A stretch of DNA of 23,194 nucleotides from DASPXY01 sp038227745 (GTDB lineage: Bacteria > Planctomycetota > Planctomycetia > Gemmatales > Gemmataceae): contig JBBRPS010000045.1 in assembly GCA_038227745.1 (NCBI GenBank), forward strand, positions 1 to 23,194, given 5' to 3'. A program made the position numbers and the translations under genes. Each line of letters opens with the position of its first letter. The first letter of the stretch is position 1. This document shows, piece by piece, positions 1 to 7,429 of the stretch. The notes beneath the pieces were generated by a model, which saw only the letters and a program-made list of their open reading frames with translations, searched no databases and was not told the DNA's origin.

Positions 1-749
<749 letters not shown>

Positions 750-1385
750 GGCTACTTCTCGCAGTTAGGTGGTTCCGGATGGCGCGCAGGCGGGCGCGGA
801 CCGAGCCATCGAGCTGCCAGTCGCCGACCCGCACGATCAGGCCGCCCAGCAGGTCGGGGTCGAGGTGCTCCTCGAGGATCGGTTCCAGGTGGAAGGCCTC
901 GCGCAGGCCGTGGTTCAGCCGCTCGCGCTGGTCGTCCGCGAGGGGAACGGCGCTGCGGATCTGGACGCGCAGGCGCCTTGTCCGCTGCTCGTGCAGGTCG
1001 CGCAGGGCGAGGTAGATCTGGCGGACCAGCTCGAGCCGGCCGTGCTCGTTCAGGACCAGGAGGAAGTTGACGAACAGGTCGCTGGCCCTGCCCTGGAACG
1101 TCGCCTGGATGGTGGCGGCCTTGACCTTGGCGGGGACGGCCGGGCTGGCGTAAAACTCGCCGACGAGGGGGTTGGGCTGAATGACGTCGCGGACCAGCGA
1201 GTCGAACTGTTCGAGGATGGCGTCGGCCTCGCCGTGCCGGTCCGCCGCGTTGAGCAGCGCCTCGGCGTAAACCCGGGCGATGCGCTGGGCGCCGACGTCC
1301 GCGATGGGGTGAATCTGCTGGTCGCCGTGGTCGTTCATGGTGCTCCGATGGTCAACCGCTCGGGCCGGTGCCGCGTATGCCCCTT

Positions 1386-1427
1386 GGGTGGCGTCCGCCC
1401 GGGGCGTTGCCCGGGCGGACGCCACCC
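1386..1427. repeat. Perfect 18-bp hairpin in the atpF-atpH spacer
   Basis: The arms GGGTGGCGTCCGCCCGGG (1386-1403) and its exact reverse complement (1410-1427) flank a six-base loop, GCGTTG. It lies in the 94-base gap between atpF and atpH. Neither strand has a T-run after it, so it is not a typical intrinsic terminator. It could be a REP-like dispersed palindrome or an mRNA processing or stability element within the operon. Confidence 0.85.
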
Positions 1428-1432
1428 GCGGT

Positions 1433-2014
1433 TCACTTCCGCGCCTCTTTCATCTCGTCGAGGGCCTCGTCCACCAGCCGGCGGTGGTCGTCCGGCGTCA
1501 GCGAGCGGCTGATCGCCTTGGCCGAGATGAGCGTCGCGAGCTGCGCGGCCTGGTTCCAAATTTCCTGCAGGGCCTGGTCGCGCGCCGTGTCGATCTCACG
1601 CCGCAGCCGCTGACGGTCCGCCTGGATCTCCGCCGCCGCCCGCGTCCGCATTTCCTCGCCAAGCTTCTGGGCGTCCTGCCGCGCCCGCTCCAACAATTTC
1701 GGGATTTCCGCATGAGCCTCGTCGAGCTGCCGCTTGAACTCAACGCGGGCGCGCTGGGTCTCGTCGCGGGCCAGCTTGGCCTCCTCGACGGCACTGCGGA
1801 TCGCGGCCTCCCGCTTCTGCAGCCCTTCGAGGATCGGCCCCCAGGCGAACTTCCGCAACAGGAAGTACAGGCCGAGGAAGACGACGATCGACCACAGGCC
1901 GAGGTCGAAGCGCACGTTGAAGATGTCGCTCTTCTTGTCGGCCGCGAAGGCGACGCCCGCGTCGGCCAGGGCGAGGGCCGCCGTGAGCGCCGCACAGAGC
2001 CAGCTGGGACGCAT
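1433..2014 (-). CDS. atpF: ATP synthase F0 subunit b
   Basis: This 193-residue protein is subunit b, the peripheral stalk that ties the a subunit in the membrane to delta on F1. Residues 1-25 look like a cleavable signal peptide ending AGVAFA. A single membrane helix follows at about 38-56 (LWSIVVFLGLYFLLRKF). The rest is a long, charged, Ala-rich helix with GPILEGLQKREAAI at its start, as in bacterial b subunits. The start at 2014 has GAGG seven bases upstream. The frame stays open upstream to 3436, but only because it is a shadow of atpE and atpB. It sits 53 bases after atpE and 94 bases before atpH. Confidence 0.94.
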   Translation of the reverse strand: MRPSWLCAALTAALALADAGVAFAADKKSDIFNVRFDLGLWSIVVFLGLYFLLRKFAWGPILEGLQKREAAIRSAVEEAKLARDETQRARVEFKRQLDEAHAEIPKLLERARQDAQKLGEEMRTRAAAEIQADRQRLRREIDTARDQALQEIWNQAAQLATLISAKAISRSLTPDDHRRLVDEALDEMKEARK

Positions 2015-2035
2015 GACCACCTCACTGCGAAGGGC

Positions 2036-2054
2036 GGGCGCCGAGCCGGCGCCC
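2036..2054. repeat. GC-rich hairpin in the atpE-atpF spacer
   Basis: GGGCGCCG (2036-2043) and CGGCGCCC (2047-2054) form a perfect 8-bp stem with a three-base loop. A CGCCC a few bases on could extend the stem by pairing with GGGCG just before it. No T-run follows. The position, just after the c-subunit gene, would suit a structure that protects or limits the mRNA so that c is made in excess over b. That role is inference. Confidence 0.6.
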
Positions 2055-2067
2055 GAGGAACGCCCGC

Positions 2068-2406
2068 CTACCACCAGGCCACGCCGGCCAGGTTCAAGCA
2101 GATCAGCAGGGCGAAGAACGTGGCGCCCTCGAGGAGGGCCGCGATGATGATCATGGCCACCTGGACGCGGCCGGCCACCTCGGGCTGGCGGGCCATGCTC
2201 TCCAGGGCTGCCGACCCGATCCGCCCGAACCCGTAGCCCGCGCCGATGATGACCAGGGCGGCGCCGAGTCCCGCGCCGAGGCCGGCGCCCGAGAGGACCT
2301 CCGTCTGCGGGACCGTGGTCGGCTGCGTCCTCTGCTGGGCGAACGCCGGGGCCGCTGCCACGAGGAAGACCGCCACCGCCGCCAGCGCCTGTCGCAACGC
2401 TTTCAT
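2068..2406 (-). CDS. atpE: ATP synthase F0 subunit c (with signal peptide)
   Basis: This 112-residue protein is subunit c, the monomer of the rotating membrane ring. Residues 1-23 resemble a signal peptide (AAAPAFA). Helix 1 holds a Gly-rich run ending GAGYGFGRIG, followed by the polar loop ARQPE. Helix 2 holds the ion-binding carboxylate E93 in ALLEGATFF. Na+-type rings carry Gln in helix 1 and Ser/Thr right after the Glu. Here those places hold Phe60 and Gly94, so the ring is probably proton-driven. The ATG at 2406 has AAGG six bases and AAGGAG eleven bases upstream, and a GTG at 2430 is less likely. It sits between atpB and atpF. Confidence 0.95.
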   Translation of the reverse strand: MKALRQALAAVAVFLVAAAPAFAQQRTQPTTVPQTEVLSGAGLGAGLGAALVIIGAGYGFGRIGSAALESMARQPEVAGRVQVAMIIIAALLEGATFFALLICLNLAGVAWW

Positions 2407-2505
2407 GTGAACCTTCACTCCTTCTGTCACTCGAGATCCCGCGGGCCGGGCCCGCTCCCCTACGCACGATTTGCCTGTCCACGGACCCTGGCAGGCGGAC
2501 GCCGG

Positions 2506-3681
2506 TCAGTGTTCCGGGTTGACCGCCATGCCGATGAACAGGGCCGTCAAGAACGTGAAGATGTACGCCTGCAAGAACGCCACGAACAACTCCAGCAGGC
2601 TCAACGCGATCACCCCCAGCACGCTCGCCGCCGTGACCACCGGCCACAGGGGCGAGTCCCGCATCGCCACGATGAAGAGCAGAATGCTCGCGAGCACCAT
2701 GTGTCCGGCGAACATGTTGGCGAAGAGCCGGATCGCCAGCACGCCGCTCTTGATCACCGAGCTGAACAACTCGATCACGAAGATCATCGCGCAGATGACC
2801 GTCTTGAAGAGCCACCCCACCCCGAAGAAGAAGGGCAGGTCGATCTTCGGCCAGAGCGCCTTGACGTACTGCCACGGGCCGAGCTTGATCACCGCCGCCC
2901 CGTGCATGACGAGGAAGACGCAGAGCGCCAGCCCGCCCGTCACGAAAATGTTCGCCGTCGGCGAGCCCAGGAAGGGGAACAGGCCGAGGAGGTTGCAGAA
3001 CAGGATGAAGATGAAGAGCGTCCACAGCAGCGGGACGAACTGATCCGCGGGGTGCGCGTGGACTCCGCCCGCCGTGCCGTGACCGGCGTCGTGGTGCCCG
3101 CCCTCCCCGTGAGCGTGCTCGGCGGCGAGCCGCTGGCCGCCGTGCGACCCCTCGTGTCCCGCGGCGGGGTCGTGGTCGTGGTGCGCGTGCTCGGGGAAGT
3201 TGGGCTTGGCGACCTGGTCGCGGATGAACGTCAGGAGCGTCTCGAAGAAGTTCCAGAACGGCCCGCGCGGCACCTCGCCGTTCGCGACGCGCCGCGCCAG
3301 GCCCCGGAAGACGAAGAAGGTGAGGGCGGCCGCGATCAGCATCAACCACATGTATTTCGTGGGAAGGCGATACCCGCCGATCTCGAACCACCCCACCAGC
3401 GGCAGGTGGACGCCCAGTTCGTGGAACAGATACCACTTCTCGTCCTGGTCACCGACCTCCTCGGCGGCCGTGAGCTTGTGCTCCCCGTGGTCGGTGGCCG
3501 CCCCGTGCTTGGCCTCCTCGCCGTGTTTCTCGCCGTGCCTCTCGCCGTGCTTGTCGGCGTCCTTCGCGTGCGGGTCGGCGTGCGCCTTCTCGCCCGCGCC
3601 GGCCGCCCCGAGGGCGGCCCAGGTGAGCAGGCCGCCCAGGACGAGCAGCCCGGTGAGCCGACTGGTTGTTCGCGCCAGCAT
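2506..3681 (-). CDS. atpB: ATP synthase F0 subunit a with His-rich extension and loop
   Basis: This 391-residue protein is subunit a, the proton channel beside the c ring. The essential arginine is R318 in SGVLAIRLFANMF. H327, E364 and Q371 match E. coli E219, H245 and Q252, with the Glu/His pair exchanged as in mitochondria. Residues 1-30 look like a signal peptide. Two unusual His-rich segments follow: about 31-70 (8 His) in the N-terminal tail and about 165-210 (13 His) just before the second membrane helix. They account for much of the excess over the usual 240-280 residues. The ATG at 3681 was preferred to a TTG at 3717 because it begins the signal peptide directly. The spacer to atpE is 99 bases. 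Confidence 0.95.
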   Translation of the reverse strand: MLARTTSRLTGLLVLGGLLTWAALGAAGAGEKAHADPHAKDADKHGERHGEKHGEEAKHGAATDHGEHKLTAAEEVGDQDEKWYLFHELGVHLPLVGWFEIGGYRLPTKYMWLMLIAAALTFFVFRGLARRVANGEVPRGPFWNFFETLLTFIRDQVAKPNFPEHAHHDHDPAAGHEGSHGGQRLAAEHAHGEGGHHDAGHGTAGGVHAHPADQFVPLLWTLFIFILFCNLLGLFPFLGSPTANIFVTGGLALCVFLVMHGAAVIKLGPWQYVKALWPKIDLPFFFGVGWLFKTVICAMIFVIELFSSVIKSGVLAIRLFANMFAGHMVLASILLFIVAMRDSPLWPVVTAASVLGVIALSLLELFVAFLQAYIFTFLTALFIGMAVNPEH

Positions 3682-3722
3682 GCTTCTGCCCAGTTCCTTT
3701 TCCGTGTCCGCCCGCAAGCGGG

Positions 3723-4106
3723 TCAGGGCCTGTCGGGGGAAGTCCTGCCGGCCAGCAAAAGGACGACCTCAACCGCCAGCGTAACGAGGTAGAACACCAG
3801 CACCCAGACCCAGAAACTCCGGTCCCGAAAGTACGCCTCGGCCCGGTTGACGGCCAGTGCCGCGCCCAGCACCACGAACATGCGCACGCCGGTGGCCCCC
3901 AGAACCATCATCAAGTAGTGCTGCGGCGCCCTGCGGAACGTCCACTCGGCCCAGAACATCGTCAGGGAGGCGGGCGCCAGACAGAGCAGGAGGGCCACGG
4001 CGCTAAAGACCACCGCCCGCTCGCCCCCGAGGGCGTAAGCCGGGTAGGCGGCAGCGCCCCAGAGGAGGAGCAGGGTGCCCAGCAGCAGTCCCAGTCTTCT
4101 CGTCAC
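3723..4106 (-). CDS. atpI: AtpI-like ATP synthase subunit I family membrane protein
   Basis: This 127-residue hydrophobic protein has four predicted membrane helices, at about 5-25, 30-53, 64-86 and 95-117. It stands directly before atpB in an ATP synthase operon. That position and topology fit the AtpI family, which helps assemble the c ring and may act with AtpZ in Mg2+/Ca2+ supply. The sequence family is weakly conserved, so the call rests mainly on place and topology. The start is GTG at 4106 and shares GTGA with the stop of the upstream gene, indicating translational coupling. Confidence 0.75.
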   Translation of the reverse strand: MTRRLGLLLGTLLLLWGAAAYPAYALGGERAVVFSAVALLLCLAPASLTMFWAEWTFRRAPQHYLMMVLGATGVRMFVVLGAALAVNRAEAYFRDRSFWVWVLVFYLVTLAVEVVLLLAGRTSPDRP

Positions 4107-4363
4107 GTCTCATCCCGCGGCTTGCCCGACGACTTTCCCCTGTCCAACTTTTCGTCCCGGTCAAACTTTCGCGCCAGCATGACAAGGTGAAACAGCCCGC
4201 CGACCAGGCCGAGGACCGTTCCGCCCACGACCCCCCAGGGCGCCCACCCCAGGTTCCGGTCCAGGAACAGGCCGACTGCCACCGGGACGACCATCTCCAG
4301 CCCCACCAGCCCGAAGGCGAAGTAGCGACCGGAGTCGCCAGGGTCCGGAATGCGCTCCGGCAT
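4103..4363 (-). CDS. atpZ: AtpZ/AtpI-type small membrane protein, first gene of the atp operon
   Basis: This 86-residue protein has two membrane helices (about 14-34 and 40-61) with the family-like turn GLFLDRNLGWAPWG between them, and a charged C-terminus. AtpZ-like proteins (F0F1-ATPase gene 1 family) sit at the head of many atp operons and act with AtpI. The start at 4363 (MPERIPDPG) was chosen because GGGAG lies four bases upstream. An ATG at 4438 in frame has no such site and lies close to the likely transcription start. It overlaps the next gene by four bases. Confidence 0.8.
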   Translation of the reverse strand: MPERIPDPGDSGRYFAFGLVGLEMVVPVAVGLFLDRNLGWAPWGVVGGTVLGLVGGLFHLVMLARKFDRDEKLDRGKSSGKPRDET

Positions 4364-4444
4364 GTTTCTCCCTATTCCCCTCGGGTATGATCCGCCGGAA
4401 AAGTCGGTACCCGCAACGGCCGTTTTCCGGCTGGCCATGCGGAG

Positions 4445-4474
4445 GTATTGTCAGAATGGCTTTGGGAAAGTCAA
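4445..4474 (-). promoter_or_regulatory. Candidate sigma70-type promoter of the atp operon
   Basis: On the minus strand, TTGACT (4474-4469) and CAATAC (4450-4445) are 18 bases apart. Transcription would start near 4438 and leave a leader of about 75 bases before the first gene. The -35 box is good and the -10 box is only fair. Confidence 0.4.
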
Positions 4475-4660
4475 CTGAATTCGTGGAAAAGTTCACGAAG
4501 TCGGCAAGGTCGCAGGTTTCCGAGCTATCTCCCGTGTTTCCAAGGGCTTACAACGCTCGCTCCGCCGCCGGCCCCGCGGATACGCTGAAAAACACGGGGC
4601 GCGCGGCCGAGGTGTTCCCGGAAAAACCGCTGTCTCGGGTCCCCGGCGGCGATTTTCAGG

Positions 4661-4690
4661 TTGACAGGTGCCTATCCATCTATGTATCAT
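4661..4690 (+). promoter_or_regulatory. Candidate sigma70-type promoter for the DUF4912 gene
   Basis: A perfect TTGACA (4661-4666) and TATCAT (4685-4690) are 18 bases apart. The predicted start near 4697 implies a leader of about 387 bases before the ATG at 5084. This is the best promoter-like match I found in the window. Confidence 0.55.
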
Positions 4691-5083
4691 CCAATGGTCG
4701 AAGGAAATAGAGATTCCAACCCTGACGGGGCGCGGTCCTGCAACAACCCTGGTGTTTGCAGCAAGAGACACGAATGTGACTCCAACCTCGACCCGATTCC
4801 GGACCGCGAGTTAGCAGAAGAGGCATTCTTTTCCACCTGGGGAAGTTTGCCTTTTTTTATCGCCTCTCCTCCCTTCCTACCGTCGGGGGGAGGCGCTCCA
4901 GCCGTACGCGCATGCCACGACAGACGCCCCCGGTTTCTCCGTCCTGTAGTCTCCCGGGTGCGTCCTGACTAGCCGACCCCTCCCAGGAATGGACTCCGGG
5001 AGTCCGCCGCCAGCACACGGATGTTTTTCCAGCCCCCATTACCGAGTGCCTGTTGGTGTGCAGGCCTGACGGAGTTGCGCCGC

Positions 5084-6238
5084 ATGACACGTGAACAGTT
5101 ACTGGGTTGTACCAAAAAAGTCCTCGCCGACCTGGCGCGGAAGAAGGGCATCGCCGGCTGGCACGGGATGCGCAAGGACGAGCTGGTCGAGGCCCTCGCC
5201 GCCCTGAAGACTCCCCGCCCCGCGCGGCGGGACCAGGTCGGTGCGGCCAAGGTCGCCGCCGCCGAGGTAACCGTCAAGCCCCGCGCCGCCCGCCCCCCGG
5301 TCCGGCCCCAGGTCGCCGCCGCCCGCAACACCTCCGGCGGCGTCTCCGGCGAAGAGACGGTCGAGCGCAGCAAGTACGACGTCGGCGTGCCCACCCGGGA
5401 CCTGTCCGCCAAGGTCCCCAAGGACCTGCCCGCGGGCTACGGCAAGGACCGTATCGTCGTCATGGTGCGCGACCCCTACTGGCTGCACGCCTACTGGGAG
5501 CTGACGCGCCAGGCCATCCAGCGGGCCGAGGCGGCGCTCAGCCAGGACTGGCACGGGGCCAGGCCGGTCCTGCGCCTCCTCGACGTCAGCAGCCGCGACA
5601 CCATGAGCTCGGTCGAGGCGGTCATCCGCGACATCGACATCCACGGCGGCTGCAACAACTGGTACATCGACGTCGCCAACCCGCCGCGCTCCTACCGCGT
5701 GGACATCGGCTACCTCGCCCGCAACGGCCAGTTCTACGTCCTCGCCCGCTCCAACGTCGTCACCACGCCGCGCGCCGGCCTCAGCGACGCCCTCGACGAG
5801 AACTGGGCCGACATCGACGCCAAGAAGGCCGACCGCATCTACGCCATGTCCGGCGGTTTCGACCCGACCGCCAGCAGCCTCGAACTGAAGCAGCTCTTCG
5901 AGGAGCGCCTGCGCCGCCCGATGGGTTCCCCCGCCGTCACCAGCTTCGGCTCCGGGGCGTTCCTGCCCGGCAAGCAGCGCAAGTTCTGGTTCCAGCTCGA
6001 CGCCGAGCTGATCGTCTACGGCGCCACCGAGCCGAACGCCCGTGTGACGCTCCAGGGCGATCCGGTCAAGCTGCGGCCGGATGGCACCTTCACGATGCGC
6101 TTCAGTTTGCCGGATAGCAGGCAAATCATTCCCGCCGTCGCCGCCTCCGCCGACGGCGTCGAGGAACGCACCATCGTCCTCGCCGTCGAGCGCAATACCA
6201 AGCAGCTCGAGCCGATGATCCACGACGGCAACGATTGA
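5084..6238 (+). CDS. DUF4912 domain protein with N-terminal SAP/Rho-N-like segment
   Basis: This 384-residue protein has three parts. Residues 1-42 resemble a SAP or Rho N-terminal helical motif (LADLARKKGIAGWHGMRKDE), which often binds nucleic acid. Residues 45-115 are a low-complexity Ala/Pro/Arg linker. Residues about 118-245 match DUF4912, with DPYWLHAYWELT and a later YRVDIGYLARNGQFYVLARS stretch. The C-terminal 95 residues form an Ig-like beta region containing AELIVYGATEPNARVTL. The biochemical role of DUF4912 is unknown. The start at 5084 was chosen for GGAG nine bases upstream; a frame to 5021 is open but its added residues do not look coding. An intrinsic terminator follows, so it is likely a single-gene unit. 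Confidence 0.88.
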   Translation: MTREQLLGCTKKVLADLARKKGIAGWHGMRKDELVEALAALKTPRPARRDQVGAAKVAAAEVTVKPRAARPPVRPQVAAARNTSGGVSGEETVERSKYDVGVPTRDLSAKVPKDLPAGYGKDRIVVMVRDPYWLHAYWELTRQAIQRAEAALSQDWHGARPVLRLLDVSSRDTMSSVEAVIRDIDIHGGCNNWYIDVANPPRSYRVDIGYLARNGQFYVLARSNVVTTPRAGLSDALDENWADIDAKKADRIYAMSGGFDPTASSLELKQLFEERLRRPMGSPAVTSFGSGAFLPGKQRKFWFQLDAELIVYGATEPNARVTLQGDPVKLRPDGTFTMRFSLPDSRQIIPAVAASADGVEERTIVLAVERNTKQLEPMIHDGND

Positions 6239-6242
6239 GCAA

Positions 6243-6325
6243 TTGTCAGTTGCCAGAGGCTGATGACCGAAAGCCCACGGGTTGCCACCCGTGGGCTTTT
6301 TCTGACAACTGACAACTGACAACTG
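6243..6325. repeat. Heptamer repeats flanking a terminator; possible dispersed element
   Basis: TTGTCAGTTG at 6243-6252 is the reverse complement of CAACTGACAA, which occurs twice (6306-6315 and 6313-6322) within three tandem TGACAAC heptamers (6303-6323). These inverted arms enclose the terminator hairpin at 6270-6299. The arrangement looks like a small dispersed palindromic element inserted between genes. That idea needs other copies in the genome to support it. Confidence 0.6.
6270..6301 (+). terminator. Intrinsic terminator after the DUF4912 gene
   Basis: AAAGCCCACGGGT (6270-6282) pairs perfectly with ACCCGTGGGCTTT (6287-6299) over a TGCC loop, and the T-run continues to 6301. The stem begins 31 bases after the DUF4912 stop codon. 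It is nearly symmetric, so it could also work from the other strand. Confidence 0.88.
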
Positions 6326-6329
6326 CACC

Positions 6330-7388
6330 ATGAACCGCCGCGACTTCCTCCACCCCCGCCGCCTCGCCCAGTCCGCCGGCCACCTCCTCGGCGCCCTCGA
6401 TGAGATTCGCTCTGCCGTCGAGCCTGCCCCCCCGACCGACGCCGCCCTGCTGCGCATGGCGCGGCGGGCGATGGCCACCACCTTCGAGGTCATCCTCCCT
6501 TACGGCACACCCGGCGCCGTCGAGGCGGCGGGAGCCGCCCTTGATGAGATCGACCGCCTCGAAGCGCAGCTGACCGTTTACCGCGACACCAGCGAGGTCA
6601 GCGCCCTCAACCGCGAGGCCGCTTCCCGCTGGGTGCCGGTCGAGGCACGCCTGTTCGATTTGCTGGCCCTGTGCCAGCGCCTCAGCGAGGAGAGCGACGG
6701 GGCCTTTGACGTCTCCGTCGGGGCGCTCATCAAGGCGTGGGGCTTCTATCGGCGGCGCGGCCGCGTGCCCTCGGACGAGGAGCGGACGACCGTGCTGCCG
6801 CGCCTTGGCATGAGTCACGTCCAACTCGACCGCGAAAGGCGGACAGTCCGCTATGACGTCGCCGGGCTGGAGATCAACCTGGGCAGCATCGGCAAGGGTT
6901 ACGCCCTCGATCGCGCCGCCGAGTGTCTGCGGCGGGAGTGGGACGTGCGCAGCAGTCTGATGCACGGCGGCCACAGCAGCGTCCTGGCGATGGGATCCGA
7001 GCCGGGAGGACGGCGCGGCTGGTCGATCGGCGTCAAGCACCCGTGGGAGCGGGCGCGGCGGCTGGCGGTGGTGTGGCTGCGCGACCGGGCGCTGGCCACG
7101 TCAGCGGCCACCTTCCAGCACCTCGAATACAATGGCCGCAAGCTCGGCCACATTCTGGACCCGCGGACGGGCTGGCCCGCGGAGGGGCTCGCCAGCGCCA
7201 CGGTGCTCGCGCCGACCGCTGCCGAGGCCGACGCCCTGGCCACGGCGTTCTACATCCTCGGCGTGGAGGAGGCGCGGGCGTACTGCACGCGCCGGCCGGA
7301 GGTCGCCGCGGTCCTGCTCCCGACAGGCGCCGCGCAGCCGATCGTCCTGGGCCTGGCGGCCGACGAGATTGACTTTCCGCGCGCTTGA
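6330..7388 (+). CDS. apbE: ApbE family FAD:protein FMN transferase
   Basis: This 352-residue protein belongs to the ApbE family, which uses FAD to attach FMN covalently to Thr/Ser of target flavoproteins. The hallmark HILDPRTGWPAEG lies at 274-286, and the Mg2+-site region AEADALATAF follows. NLGSIGKGYALDRAAE is the family's central motif. The N-terminus begins MNRRDFL, which looks like a twin-arginine motif, but no clear hydrophobic core follows and there is no lipobox, so its location is uncertain. No Shine-Dalgarno site is seen; the heptamer repeats end only four bases before the ATG. The next gene follows after 41 bases, and the three genes look like one unit. Confidence 0.93.
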   Translation: MNRRDFLHPRRLAQSAGHLLGALDEIRSAVEPAPPTDAALLRMARRAMATTFEVILPYGTPGAVEAAGAALDEIDRLEAQLTVYRDTSEVSALNREAASRWVPVEARLFDLLALCQRLSEESDGAFDVSVGALIKAWGFYRRRGRVPSDEERTTVLPRLGMSHVQLDRERRTVRYDVAGLEINLGSIGKGYALDRAAECLRREWDVRSSLMHGGHSSVLAMGSEPGGRRGWSIGVKHPWERARRLAVVWLRDRALATSAATFQHLEYNGRKLGHILDPRTGWPAEGLASATVLAPTAAEADALATAFYILGVEEARAYCTRRPEVAAVLLPTGAAQPIVLGLAADEIDFPRA

Positions 7389-7429
7389 CGAGCCCATCCG
7401 TGGCACCGGGTGGGCTGCAGAGAAACACC

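Larger units (their letters stand above)
4364..5083. other. Long divergent spacer between the atp operon and the DUF4912 gene
   Basis: These 720 bases separate two divergently transcribed units. I see a candidate promoter for each direction, described separately. The stretch 4700-5070 would be an untranslated leader of nearly 390 bases for the plus-strand gene. It has no open frame with convincing coding character, no tRNA and no riboswitch that I recognise. An imperfect GC-rich hairpin can be drawn around 4861-4894 (CGCCTC against GAGGCG). Confidence 0.5.

Noticed and set aside
1433..3436. Minus-strand open frame of 667 codons
   Set aside because: Only its last 193 codons are atpF. The rest is an off-frame reading of atpE and atpB.
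2407..3792. Plus-strand open frame of 461 codons over the atpB region
   Set aside because: It is antisense to clearly recognised atpB and atpI-like genes. Its translation is biased in His, Arg, Asp and Glu, as expected from GC-rich codons read backward.
4661..4972. Open frame in the leader of the DUF4912 gene (start TTG, internal ATG at 4694)
   Set aside because: The TTG is the -35 box of the best promoter, and the internal ATG lacks a Shine-Dalgarno site. Composition does not look coding.
6246..7040. Minus-strand open frame of 264 codons
   Set aside because: It is antisense to apbE and reads through the terminator and repeats.
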